DNA of 64,000 nt from the NCBI GenBank assembly GCA_016192075.1, contig JACPUU010000022.1, forward strand, positions 1 to 64,000, given 5' to 3'. Both the position numbers and the translations under genes were made by a program. Positions 17,799 through 25,393 of the stretch are shown piece by piece; within the stretch, counting starts at the first letter, position 1; each line of letters opens with the position of its first letter. The DNA is from Bacteroidota bacterium (lineage in GTDB: Bacteria > Bacteroidota > Bacteroidia > Flavobacteriales_D > Crocinitomicaceae). The notes under the pieces were generated by a model that worked only from the letters and a program-made list of their open reading frames with translations, did not search any database and had not been told where the DNA came from.

Positions 17799-19160
17799 TT
17801 ATGCGTACGCATTGATCAGGTCGTGCCGGGTAACAATGTGATGTTTTCCCTCACCCAGGTCAACCAGCACAGCGGGTACCTGTTTGTTAATTTTGCGGGA
17901 TATTTCTTCTACCGTGGCTTTAGCACCTACAACAGGCAGGGCCGGCAGCATTACCTGGTTAATTGGTGTGTTGATCAGATCAGCATTTTCAATAATCTGC
18001 TGGTAAAGTGTCGTATCATCTACACAGCCAACAAACTGACCGTCTTTGGTAATCGGAATTTGTGAAATGTTGAATTTTTTCATCTTTGCCACAGCGTGTG
18101 ACACCAGTTCTTCGGTTCCACAGGTAACCAGTTCTTTGCTGGCGTGTCTGGCAACCATGTCTGATGCTGTTTTGATTCCTTCATCCAGGAATCCGCGTTC
18201 ACGCATCCAGTCATCGTTAAACATTTTACCTACATAACGGCTGCCGTGATCGTGGAATAAAACAACCACCACATCTCCTTCTTTGAATTTATCTTTCAGC
18301 TGCAAAAGGCCTGCAAGAGCTGCGCCGGCCGAGTTACCCACAAAAATACCTTCTTCACGCGCAATACGGCGTGTCATTATAGCGGCATCTTTATCGGTTA
18401 CTTTTTCAAATAAATCAATCACATCAAAATTGACATTTTTAGGCAAAATATCTTCTCCGATACCTTCTGTGATATAAGGGTAAATTTCATTTTCGTCAAA
18501 GATGCCGGTTTCTTTGTATTTTTTGAAAACCGATCCATACGTATCAATACCGTAACATTTGATGTTTGGATTTTTTTCTTTCAGGAATTTTCCAATGCCT
18601 GATATCGTTCCACCGGTGCCAACACCTACTACAAAATGTGTAATTTTTCCGTCTGTCTGGTCCCATATTTCAGGCCCCGTTTGCTCGTAATGTGCAACTG
18701 TATTGGAAAGATTGTCATATTGATTAACATACCACGAATTTGGTGTTTCTTTGGCAAGCCTCCTGGATACGGAATAATACGAGCGGGGATCTTCAGGCGA
18801 AACAGCTGTAGGGCAAACAACCACCTCAGCGCCCACGGCTCTCAGAATGTCCATTTTCTCTTTGCTTTGTTTATCATTCAAAACACAAATCAGTTTATAC
18901 CCTTTGATAATACAGGCCAGCGCAAGTCCCATACCGGTATTGCCGGATGTTCCTTCAATAATTGTTCCGCCGGGCTTAATCAATCCGGCAGCCTCAGCAT
19001 CTTCTACCATTTTTACGGCCATACGGTCTTTCACAGAATTACCCGGGTTGGTTGTTTCTACTTTTGCAAGCACAGTGGCCTTAATGTCTTTGGTTATTTT
19101 GTTCAAACGAATCAGGGGCGTATTTCCAATGGTTTCGAGAACATTATTGTAAACTTTCAT
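17799..19160 (-). CDS. Cystathionine beta-synthase with C-terminal CBS pair
   Basis: A 453-residue PLP enzyme of the cysteine synthase/cystathionine beta-synthase family. The PLP lysine is Lys44 in NPGNSVKDRMA; the substrate loop GTSGNTGMG and the phosphate-binding loop GVGTGGTISG follow. A pair of CBS domains fills about residues 335-453 (KKFNISQIPITKDGQFVG). The CBS pair and the length favour cystathionine beta-synthase (serine plus homocysteine) over a plain cysteine synthase, with regulation by an adenosyl ligand likely. It heads a two-gene unit with the receptor-like protein and has a good -7 box 20 bases upstream. Confidence 0.9.
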   Translation of the reverse strand: MKVYNNVLETIGNTPLIRLNKITKDIKATVLAKVETTNPGNSVKDRMAVKMVEDAEAAGLIKPGGTIIEGTSGNTGMGLALACIIKGYKLICVLNDKQSKEKMDILRAVGAEVVVCPTAVSPEDPRSYYSVSRRLAKETPNSWYVNQYDNLSNTVAHYEQTGPEIWDQTDGKITHFVVGVGTGGTISGIGKFLKEKNPNIKCYGIDTYGSVFKKYKETGIFDENEIYPYITEGIGEDILPKNVNFDVIDLFEKVTDKDAAIMTRRIAREEGIFVGNSAGAALAGLLQLKDKFKEGDVVVVLFHDHGSRYVGKMFNDDWMRERGFLDEGIKTASDMVARHASKELVTCGTEELVSHAVAKMKKFNISQIPITKDGQFVGCVDDTTLYQQIIENADLINTPINQVMLPALPVVGAKATVEEISRKINKQVPAVLVDLGEGKHHIVTRHDLINAYA

Positions 19161-19179
19161 GATGCTGTTTTTAGTAGTG

Positions 19180-19187
19180 CAAATTTA
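19180..19187 (-). promoter_or_regulatory. Candidate -7 box for the cystathionine beta-synthase gene
   Basis: Minus strand TAAATTTG, an exact TAnnTTTG, 20 bases upstream of the start at 19160. No clear -33 TTG. Confidence 0.4.
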
Positions 19188-19217
19188 AGTAATTAAGGCT
19201 GATATGGGCCTTTGTCC

Positions 19218-19251
19218 AAAAAAAAGAGGCTCCGGGGAAACCGAAGCCTCT
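19218..19251 (-). terminator. Terminator of the outer-membrane protein gene
   Basis: Minus-strand 11-base stem AGAGGCTTCGG/CCGGAGCCTCT (one G-T pair), 5-base loop, then seven or more T. It lies 24 bases after the stop at 19275. Confidence 0.85.
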
Positions 19252-19274
19252 GTGTAAAATTCTGACTGTAACTA

Positions 19275-20153
19275 CTAGAAGTAGAACATCATATAAAGCG
19301 ATCCGCCAAAATTGTCTGTATCAATTGACAATCCGGTGTTTCCGGCAGTTGTGGTTTCTCTCCAGATAACTTCTTCACCTGAAGCCTGACCAGCGTCAAA
19401 GTACTCTGTTCTGGTAGTCATTTCACCGGTTTTACCATACATCAATCCCCATCCGAACTCAGTTCCGAAGCAGATTTTTGGTAAGATGTAGTACTCAACA
19501 CCAATGAACCCTCTCAGGCCGATTCCGTTGTAGTTTCCACCTGTTTGAGAAACAATACGCTCAGCAGTTGGTGCTTCTGTATTAACACCTCCCCAGCTCC
19601 ACCATGAAGTGGCTGTAGGGGCCATGTTTCCTACACCGTACCCGTTACCATAGGTATAGTCGGTAGAAATACCACGCTGAAACATATACATTACTTCACC
19701 ACCGTAGATTCCACGAAGACGGTTTTTACCTCTTCTGAATTCATAACCAGCTCCGATGTTGTAAAACGACGAGCGGGTTGTGTAAGTATCCAGTACCAAT
19801 GAATCAGGGCTTGAAGCACGGTCACTGTATACATAGTTATTGTAGGTGTTATTGTACTGACCAATTCTCAATTGTGCGCGTACAGCATTGTCATCAGACA
19901 ACATGTATTTACCAAAAAGGGTATTGCCAGCCCAATAGTTTACAAATTTATTGCCGTTCATGTTGAAGTTGGCGGTGTTTCCGTTAAACGCGTTACCGAT
20001 ATAATTGATTACCGGAAGCGCATTCATACCTACACCCCATTCTCCAGCTACGGGCATCATATCTACTCCGTTTTTGTTCTGAATCTGTTCATTTTGTGCA
20101 AACGAGACAGCTGACAAAACAAGAGCAAGAGATACTCCTATTATTTTTTTCAT
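19275..20153 (-). CDS. Outer-membrane beta-barrel-like protein
   Basis: A 292-residue exported protein with a signal peptide (MKKIIGVSLALVLSAVSFAQ). The mature part has alternating polar/aromatic strands typical of a small beta-barrel (GVGMNALPVINYIG, YNIGAGYEFRRGKNRLRGIYGGEVMYMF, GIGLRGFIGVEYYILPKICFG) and ends in the aromatic stretch YMMFYF, as expected for outer-membrane insertion. It resembles the Bacteroidetes OprF/OmpA-barrel-like secreted proteins, without a peptidoglycan-binding domain. A strong terminator follows. Specific function is unknown. Confidence 0.75.
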   Translation of the reverse strand: MKKIIGVSLALVLSAVSFAQNEQIQNKNGVDMMPVAGEWGVGMNALPVINYIGNAFNGNTANFNMNGNKFVNYWAGNTLFGKYMLSDDNAVRAQLRIGQYNNTYNNYVYSDRASSPDSLVLDTYTTRSSFYNIGAGYEFRRGKNRLRGIYGGEVMYMFQRGISTDYTYGNGYGVGNMAPTATSWWSWGGVNTEAPTAERIVSQTGGNYNGIGLRGFIGVEYYILPKICFGTEFGWGLMYGKTGEMTTRTEYFDAGQASGEEVIWRETTTAGNTGLSIDTDNFGGSLYMMFYF

Positions 20154-20197
20154 AATGAAATTCGTTTTAATGATTAAAAATTAGCTGCAGACAACTC

Positions 20198-20689
20198 TTA
20201 GTAGTTGAATGTGTAATCGTTCATTACAACAGCACCTCTCCAAACCTGTACATACTGGCTTCCACCCATGTAATAGGTTACCGACGGATCAATTACACCA
20301 CCGGAAAGTTGCTGATCATTATAATCATTAAATCTTAGTTCCACAGTAATTATTTCATCATAGCAAGGGATATCAGTGAATGAATAAGCACCATTTGAAC
20401 CAATTGTTGTTGTGCGGGTTACTTCAGGGTAATCGTAAGATCCGTCCGGCGTTGGATCCAGGTCATAACCATCAACTACTGCAGTAATAGTAGCTCCTGC
20501 TTTTGCATATTCAGGAACGTACATGTAGAATCCCCAATTATCTGTATCATTGTCCAGATTTGAATTCGCCCACAACGTACCTGAAACTGTTGCAGAACCA
20601 GGTCCGGCTGGAGCAACAGGCTCTTCTTTTTTACAGCTTACAAAAGCAATAGCACTAATCGCAAGTGCGGCAAAAATTTTTCTTTTCAT
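20198..20689 (-). CDS. Lipoprotein of unknown function
   Basis: A 163-residue lipoprotein: signal MKRKIFAALAISAIAFVSC with the lipobox Cys at 19, followed by KKEEP. The mature part is beta-rich with a pattern like an Ig-like or carboxypeptidase-regulatory fold (SATVSGTLWANSNLDND, GAYSFTDIPCYDEIITVELRF), often seen in surface lipoproteins. It has the clearest promoter in the window directly upstream and is followed 44 bases later by the barrel gene, so the two may be expressed together. Confidence 0.7.
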   Translation of the reverse strand: MKRKIFAALAISAIAFVSCKKEEPVAPAGPGSATVSGTLWANSNLDNDTDNWGFYMYVPEYAKAGATITAVVDGYDLDPTPDGSYDYPEVTRTTTIGSNGAYSFTDIPCYDEIITVELRFNDYNDQQLSGGVIDPSVTYYMGGSQYVQVWRGAVVMNDYTFNY

Positions 20690-20714
20690 AACAAAATTTT
20701 AAGTTAATACAGGC

Positions 20715-20744
20715 CAAATATACGACTAATTCGAAATTTGTCAA
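20715..20744 (-). promoter_or_regulatory. Bacteroidetes-type promoter for the lipoprotein gene
   Basis: Minus strand TTG (20742-20744), a 19-base spacer, and TATATTTG (20715-20722). Both boxes and the spacing match the -33 TTG / -7 TAnnTTTG consensus. The start codon is 26 bases further. Confidence 0.65.
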
Positions 20745-20828
20745 GACGAATAGCCGGATTTATCCCACAGACCGTGTTGATAAAAATCAGCAAAAATCCC
20801 CCAAATGGGCCAACCCTGTTTGATTCGC

Positions 20829-22517
20829 CTAATCAGCAATGAGTTTCTTGAACCGTACCCGCTTAGGTTCTGTATCACCCAGGCGTTTTTTGCGATTCTC
20901 TTCATACTCACTGTAAGTACCTTCAAACCAATAAACCGATGAATTGTTTTCAAAGGCCAGAATATGGGTACATACACGGTCAAGGAACCAACGGTCGTGT
21001 GAAATAATAACCGCACAACCGGCAAAGCTTTCAATTCCCTCTTCCAGCGCGCGAATGGTGTTTACATCAAGGTCATTCGTAGGCTCATCCAATAACAACA
21101 CGTTGGCTTCTGTTTTGAGTGTCATGGCCAGGTGCAAACGGTTACGCTCACCGCCTGAAAGCACGCCTATTTTCTTATTCTGATCAGCACCATTGAAATT
21201 AAACCGGCTCAGGTAAGCCCGTGAAATAATTTTTTGCTTACCAATTTCAATATACTCTGTACCACCGGTCACTACCTCAAATACCGTTTTTTCAGGGTCC
21301 ATGGATTTGTGATCCTGGTCAACATAACCAATCATAACGGTTTCACCAACCTTGAATTCACCTTTATCGGGTTTCAATTCCCCCATAATCATTTTGAAAA
21401 TGGTGGTTTTACCGGCTCCGTTTGGACCGATAATGCCAACAATACCGTTTGGCGGTAATACAAAATTCAGATCATCATACAGTACCTTGTGCTCAAATGC
21501 CTTGGCTACATGAACGGCTTCAATGACATTGTTACCCAAACGCGGACCGTTAGGAATTGGTAATTCCAGTCGTTCTTCTTTTGCCTTACCTTCTTCTGCA
21601 AGCAATTTATCGTAGTTATTCAAACGGGCTTTGTTCTTGGTCATTCGCCCGGCAGGTGTTAATTGTACCCAGGCGAGCTCACGCTCCAGCACTTTGCGCC
21701 GTTTGCTCTCCGCTTTCTCTTCCTGCGCCATGCGTTTCGTTTTCTGATCAAGCCACGACGAATAGTTTCCTTTCCATGGAATTCCTTCACCACGGTCAAG
21801 CTCCAGGATCCATCCGGCTACGTTGTCAAGGAAATAACGGTCGTGCGTAATTGCAATAACCGTTCCGGGATAAGATTGCAGAAAATTTTCAAGCCAGTCA
21901 ACTGATTCTGCATCCAGGTGGTTGGTTGGCTCATCGAGCAGCAAAATATCAGGGTTCTGCAACAACAAACGGCATAAGGCCACCCGTCTTTTTTCACCCC
22001 CTGAAAGCGTGCTTACTTTTTGCTCTTCGGGCGGGCAGCGCAGTGCATCCATAGCACGCTCCAGTTTAGAATCCAGGTTCCAGGCATCAACCTGGTCAAT
22101 ACGTTCCTGTACTTTCGCCTGACGCTGAATCAGCTTATCCATTTTATCAGGATCATTCAGGATTTCTTCATCCATGAATGCGTTGTTGATGTCTTCAAAT
22201 TCTTTCAGCAAATTAACAGTTTCCTGGGCTCCTTCCTGCACAATTTCTTTCACCGTTTTGGACAAATCCAGTTCCGGTTCCTGCGCCAGGTAACCAATGC
22301 TGTAATCCTGGTTAAAAACCACATCGCCCTGGAATGATTTGTCAAGGCCGGCAATGATTTTAAGAACGGTTGATTTACCAGATCCGTTCATTCCGATGAT
22401 ACCAATTTTGGCACCGTAAAAGAATGAAAGGTAAATGTCTTTAATAATTGGTTTTCCGGTTGGGGTTACCTTGGTGACTCCAACCATGGAGAAAATTATT
22501 TTTTTGTCGTCTGACAT
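20829..22517 (-). CDS. ettA: ABC-F ATPase EttA, energy-dependent translational throttle
   Basis: A 562-residue ABC-F protein with two ATPase domains and no membrane spans. First domain: Walker A GMNGSGKS, signature LSGGEKRR, Walker B LLLDEPTNHLD. Second domain: Walker A GPNGAGKT, signature LSGGERNR, Walker B LLLDEPTNDLD. The linker between them (about 245-315, KRMAQEEKAESKRRK) and the length are those of EttA rather than of Uup or YheS. In E. coli EttA binds the ribosomal E site and gates entry into elongation according to ATP/ADP. It lies 26 bases after the gene for a paralogue of two lipoproteins. Confidence 0.93.
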   Translation of the reverse strand: MSDDKKIIFSMVGVTKVTPTGKPIIKDIYLSFFYGAKIGIIGMNGSGKSTVLKIIAGLDKSFQGDVVFNQDYSIGYLAQEPELDLSKTVKEIVQEGAQETVNLLKEFEDINNAFMDEEILNDPDKMDKLIQRQAKVQERIDQVDAWNLDSKLERAMDALRCPPEEQKVSTLSGGEKRRVALCRLLLQNPDILLLDEPTNHLDAESVDWLENFLQSYPGTVIAITHDRYFLDNVAGWILELDRGEGIPWKGNYSSWLDQKTKRMAQEEKAESKRRKVLERELAWVQLTPAGRMTKNKARLNNYDKLLAEEGKAKEERLELPIPNGPRLGNNVIEAVHVAKAFEHKVLYDDLNFVLPPNGIVGIIGPNGAGKTTIFKMIMGELKPDKGEFKVGETVMIGYVDQDHKSMDPEKTVFEVVTGGTEYIEIGKQKIISRAYLSRFNFNGADQNKKIGVLSGGERNRLHLAMTLKTEANVLLLDEPTNDLDVNTIRALEEGIESFAGCAVIISHDRWFLDRVCTHILAFENNSSVYWFEGTYSEYEENRKKRLGDTEPKRVRFKKLIAD

Positions 22518-22543
22518 AACTTATAAATGAGTTTTTAGGTGTG

Positions 22544-23089
22544 TTATTTTTCTCTGAATGATTCAACAATGGCTTCCATGTCTGACTGATAATAGTCATA
22601 TTGGCTTGAAAGGGTCCAGGTTAAGACCTGGTAAAAGGCATAATCTCCTTCATACACTCCCAGGTGATACATGACTTTGACTTTGCCAAATTTACCGTAA
22701 ATATTTCCCCGGGTCAGCTGAAGGTCATTGCGATTTTCAATGTAGGGATTTTCAGTACGTATTTTTAGTTTATCAACGCCCGTTGCAAGATTGGCTACTG
22801 CCAAATTCCAGTAAGACAGTGCATCAAACGAATAACCGAGGTTATACGATGCTATTTCGTCTTTGGTCTCCAACAGAAGCAGCATGTATATTTCCATGGT
22901 TTTTGATCCACTTTGCTTAACAGATCCAAACTGGTAGTTTGCACCGTCATTCAGATCTTCCATGGGCTCCATATAAGCCGGAATTTCAAAGTAAAAATGT
23001 TCGTCATCAATACGCTGCCAATCTGAGTGTGTAGAGGCCTGACCGGTTAAACCGAATGCAAAAAGCGGGGCTAAAAGAGAATGCATCAT
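22544..23089 (-). CDS. Exported protein, first of three tandem paralogues
   Basis: About 181 residues, starting MMHSLLAPLFAFGLTGQAS as a signal peptide without a lipobox Cys. A longer frame reaches 23134, but the start at 23089 gives the better signal. The mature part shares the pattern W..I.....F.I..P.YM, then LLLLETKDEIASYNLGYSFDALSYWNLAV, then GDYAFYQVLTWTL and a final VESFREK with the two lipoproteins upstream. A distant likeness to PsbP/DcrB-type folds is possible. Function is unknown. It lacks its own terminator and runs into ettA. Confidence 0.7.
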   Translation of the reverse strand: MMHSLLAPLFAFGLTGQASTHSDWQRIDDEHFYFEIPAYMEPMEDLNDGANYQFGSVKQSGSKTMEIYMLLLLETKDEIASYNLGYSFDALSYWNLAVANLATGVDKLKIRTENPYIENRNDLQLTRGNIYGKFGKVKVMYHLGVYEGDYAFYQVLTWTLSSQYDYYQSDMEAIVESFREK

Positions 23090-23170
23090 TGGGGGTTGAT
23101 TTAAAAACAGGGTTAAGGCTGCTAAATTAGCCAAAAACGGCGATATCTGTAACAGAAAACAAGCAGTAAA

Positions 23171-23199
23171 AAAAGGGAGGTCAAACGGACCTCCCTTTT
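23171..23199 (-). terminator. Terminator of the second paralogue
   Basis: Perfect 12-base stem AAAAGGGAGGTC/GACCTCCCTTTT with a 5-base loop; on the minus strand it ends in seven T. It is 21 bases past the stop at 23221. Confidence 0.85.
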
Positions 23200-23220
23200 C
23201 AATTATTCAGTTGAATTAAT

Positions 23221-23781
23221 TTATTTGGTTTCTTTGAACGAAGCAACCATTTTTTCCATGATTGGTAAAAACTCGTCTTTTTGCTCCAGCAGGGTCCAGG
23301 TTACTACCTGGTAGAATGCTTTTTCACCTTCAAAAATAGCAATCAGGTAAAACACATCAATTCCATTGGCAGTACCTTCCATTTGAATTTTAACGCAATC
23401 AATTCCGTTTACGGCTTCAATTTTTGGATCTTTTGTCAAAATTTCAGAACTGGTTAAACCGCCTTCGAGGGCCTGAATAGAAAGTTCAGAATAACTAAGC
23501 GCATCAAACTCAAAACCCAAATCAAGCTGGTCAATGGATTCTTTGGTTTCCATCAAAACAATCAGGTAGTTTTCTTTTACATCTGCACCTTCCTGACTAA
23601 TATATTCATATTGTGTTGATGCTTCAGCATGAAGTTCGTTGGTTGACTGCATTCTTTCAGGTACATCAATTTCATAGAAACCGGTGTTTTTATCTGTTTT
23701 CCAGGCCAGTTCACCTGAACAACCAGCCAGGCCTGCGACTAAAAACGCGAGTGACGCAATCTTTAAAGTTTTCATTTTCAT
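23221..23781 (-). CDS. Lipoprotein, second of three tandem paralogues
   Basis: A 186-residue lipoprotein starting MKMKTLK with lipobox VAGLAGC. The frame is open to 23820, but a promoter box overlaps that extension and the start at 23781 (or 23775) fits the signal. The mature domain begins WKTDKNTGFYEIDVPERM and contains LIVLMETKESIDQLDLGFEFDALSY and EKAFYQVVTWTLLEQ, matching both neighbours. It has its own promoter and terminator. Family unknown; it is presumably anchored in the outer or inner membrane facing the periplasm. Confidence 0.8.
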   Translation of the reverse strand: MKMKTLKIASLAFLVAGLAGCSGELAWKTDKNTGFYEIDVPERMQSTNELHAEASTQYEYISQEGADVKENYLIVLMETKESIDQLDLGFEFDALSYSELSIQALEGGLTSSEILTKDPKIEAVNGIDCVKIQMEGTANGIDVFYLIAIFEGEKAFYQVVTWTLLEQKDEFLPIMEKMVASFKETK

Positions 23782-23801
23782 CCGTTTAATATTATTTGCC
23801 G

Positions 23802-23833
23802 CAAATGTAATCAAAAACACCTATTTGTTTCAA
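23802..23833 (-). promoter_or_regulatory. Bacteroidetes-type promoter for the second paralogue
   Basis: Minus strand TTG (23831-23833), a 21-base spacer, TACATTTG (23802-23809). An exact -7 box at legal spacing, 21 bases upstream of the start at 23781. Confidence 0.6.
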
Positions 23834-23861
23834 CGTGATTTTTACAGACCCGCAAAAAATA

Positions 23862-23889
23862 AGAAAGGGAGGCTTAAACCTCCCTTTCT
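23862..23889 (-). terminator. Terminator of the third paralogue
   Basis: Perfect 11-base stem AGAAAGGGAGG/CCTCCCTTTCT, 6-base loop, followed on the minus strand by TATTTTTT. It is 22 bases past the stop at 23912. Confidence 0.85.
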
Positions 23890-23911
23890 GTCAATGTTCG
23901 CTTACGTCAGC

Positions 23912-24538
23912 TTATTTTTCTTTAAATGACGTGATGATTTTATCCATGTCAGCTTTAAACTCTGGTTTCTGATCCAGAATTGTCCAGGTTAATACCTGGT
24001 AGAATGCATGCTCTCCTTCAAAAACACCCAGTTCATAATATACCTGAACATCACCCATAGCACCTTCCATTTCATATCTTACGCAATCCATTCCGTTTAC
24101 TTCTTTAACTTCAGGATTTTCAGTCATAATGGTGTATTCATCCAAACCGGTTCCCAGGTTTTCTGCAGACAATGCACCGTAAGATGCAGCATCAAATTCA
24201 GTTTCCAGTTCGTACGAATCAATCTCTTCATGTGTTTCCATCAACACAATCATGTAATGTTCTTTTACCTTTGTTCCAACCTGCTCAACATAGGCGTATT
24301 GCAAACTTGCCTCAGCGTTCAGCGTTGTTTCAACTTTCATGTGGTCAGGAATATCAATGCTGAAATAGCTGTTGTCATTGATTGTTTTCCAACTGGTGCT
24401 TGAAGAAGTATTCAGTTCTTCATTCAACTCATTAAGAGCATCGGTTAATTCGTCCTGAGCTTTGTCTGCTTCAGACGATCCGCAGGCGAAAAAGCCAAGA
24501 GACAACATAGCCAGTGCGGTTAGTTTTACTAATTTCAT
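23912..24538 (-). CDS. Lipoprotein, third of three tandem paralogues
   Basis: A 208-residue lipoprotein: signal MKLVKLTALAMLSLGFFAC with the lipobox Cys at 19. An acidic spacer (ADKAQDELTDALNELNEELN) follows, then the shared domain (WKTINDNSYFSIDIPDHM, MIVLMETHEEIDSYELETEFDAASYGAL, EHAFYQVLTWTILDQ). It is closest to the second paralogue, sharing EVNGMDCVRYEMEG against AVNGIDCVKIQMEG. The tandem order and separate terminators point to local duplication with independent expression. Function is unknown. Confidence 0.8.
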   Translation of the reverse strand: MKLVKLTALAMLSLGFFACGSSEADKAQDELTDALNELNEELNTSSSTSWKTINDNSYFSIDIPDHMKVETTLNAEASLQYAYVEQVGTKVKEHYMIVLMETHEEIDSYELETEFDAASYGALSAENLGTGLDEYTIMTENPEVKEVNGMDCVRYEMEGAMGDVQVYYELGVFEGEHAFYQVLTWTILDQKPEFKADMDKIITSFKEK

Positions 24539-24563
24539 TAAAATATCTTTTTAAAGTTCTAAG

Positions 24564-24571
24564 CAAATGTA
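24564..24571 (-). promoter_or_regulatory. Candidate -7 box for the third paralogue
   Basis: Minus strand TACATTTG, identical to the box of the second paralogue, 26 bases upstream of the start. The -33 element is not obvious. Confidence 0.5.
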
Positions 24572-24672
24572 ACTAAAATTCCCGCTTTTTGATTTTGCCA
24601 GGCATGAAATCAGTGAATAATCAGACAACCCAAGGTGTATTGGACAGAAATCTTTATTTTCGCGCCTGAATT

Positions 24673-25392
24673 ATGAGAATAGCTTTGTTTGGTTACGGTA
24701 AGATGGGCCGGGAAATTGAAAAAATTGCCCTGGAACGCGGTCATGAAATTGTAGCGCGTATAAACCGTTCTACCCCAAAGAATACTGTTTTGAATACCAC
24801 GGCAGATGTGGTTATTGAATTCACTGCTCCTGAACTTGCTGTTGAGCATATAACCTACTGCCTGGAAAATCACCTGCCCATTGTGGTTGGAACCACCGGC
24901 TGGTATGAACACCTGGATGAACTGACACAGCTGTGCAATGCAAAAAAGGGAGCCATGCTTCATGCCACCAACTTCAGCCTTGGGGTAAACCTGTTTTTTG
25001 CGTTGAATAAATACCTGGCAAAACTGATGGCTGTTTATCCTGATTATTCTGCCGGAATTACTGAAATTCACCATACTCAAAAACTGGATGCACCAAGCGG
25101 CACTGGCATATCGTTAGCGGAGCAGATTCTGGCAAATCACCCGGCTTATAAAAAATGGGAGAATGTTAAAAAAAGTCAAATTGAAAATGACGTGACACTT
25201 TCAGTTGAATCTTTACGTTTACCCGATGTTCCGGGAACGCATGAAGTAAAATATGAATCTGCCGTTGACACCATTGAAATCAGGCACACCGCGCATAACC
25301 GTAAAGGGTTTGCATTGGGAAGTGTACTTGCAGCCGAATGGATTGCAGGTAAAAAAGGTGTTTTTACAATGAACAACGTACTAAATCTATAA
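24673..25392 (+). CDS. dapB: 4-hydroxy-tetrahydrodipicolinate reductase
   Basis: A 239-residue cytoplasmic NAD(P)H enzyme of lysine and diaminopimelate synthesis. The dinucleotide-binding loop is at the start (ALFGYGKMGREIE); VVIEFTAPE and VVGTTGWYE follow. The catalytic region EIHHTQKLDAPSGTGISLAE holds the His-His pair and the conserved Lys and substrate-binding SGT. The product feeds peptidoglycan. It starts a three-gene run with lepB (one base apart) and a WbqC-like gene, an order often seen in Flavobacteriales. Confidence 0.95.
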   Translation: MRIALFGYGKMGREIEKIALERGHEIVARINRSTPKNTVLNTTADVVIEFTAPELAVEHITYCLENHLPIVVGTTGWYEHLDELTQLCNAKKGAMLHATNFSLGVNLFFALNKYLAKLMAVYPDYSAGITEIHHTQKLDAPSGTGISLAEQILANHPAYKKWENVKKSQIENDVTLSVESLRLPDVPGTHEVKYESAVDTIEIRHTAHNRKGFALGSVLAAEWIAGKKGVFTMNNVLNL

Positions 25393-25393
25393 C

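Noticed and set aside
18636-19196. Plus-strand 186-residue frame
   Set aside because: Antisense to the cystathionine beta-synthase gene, which carries all PLP motifs.
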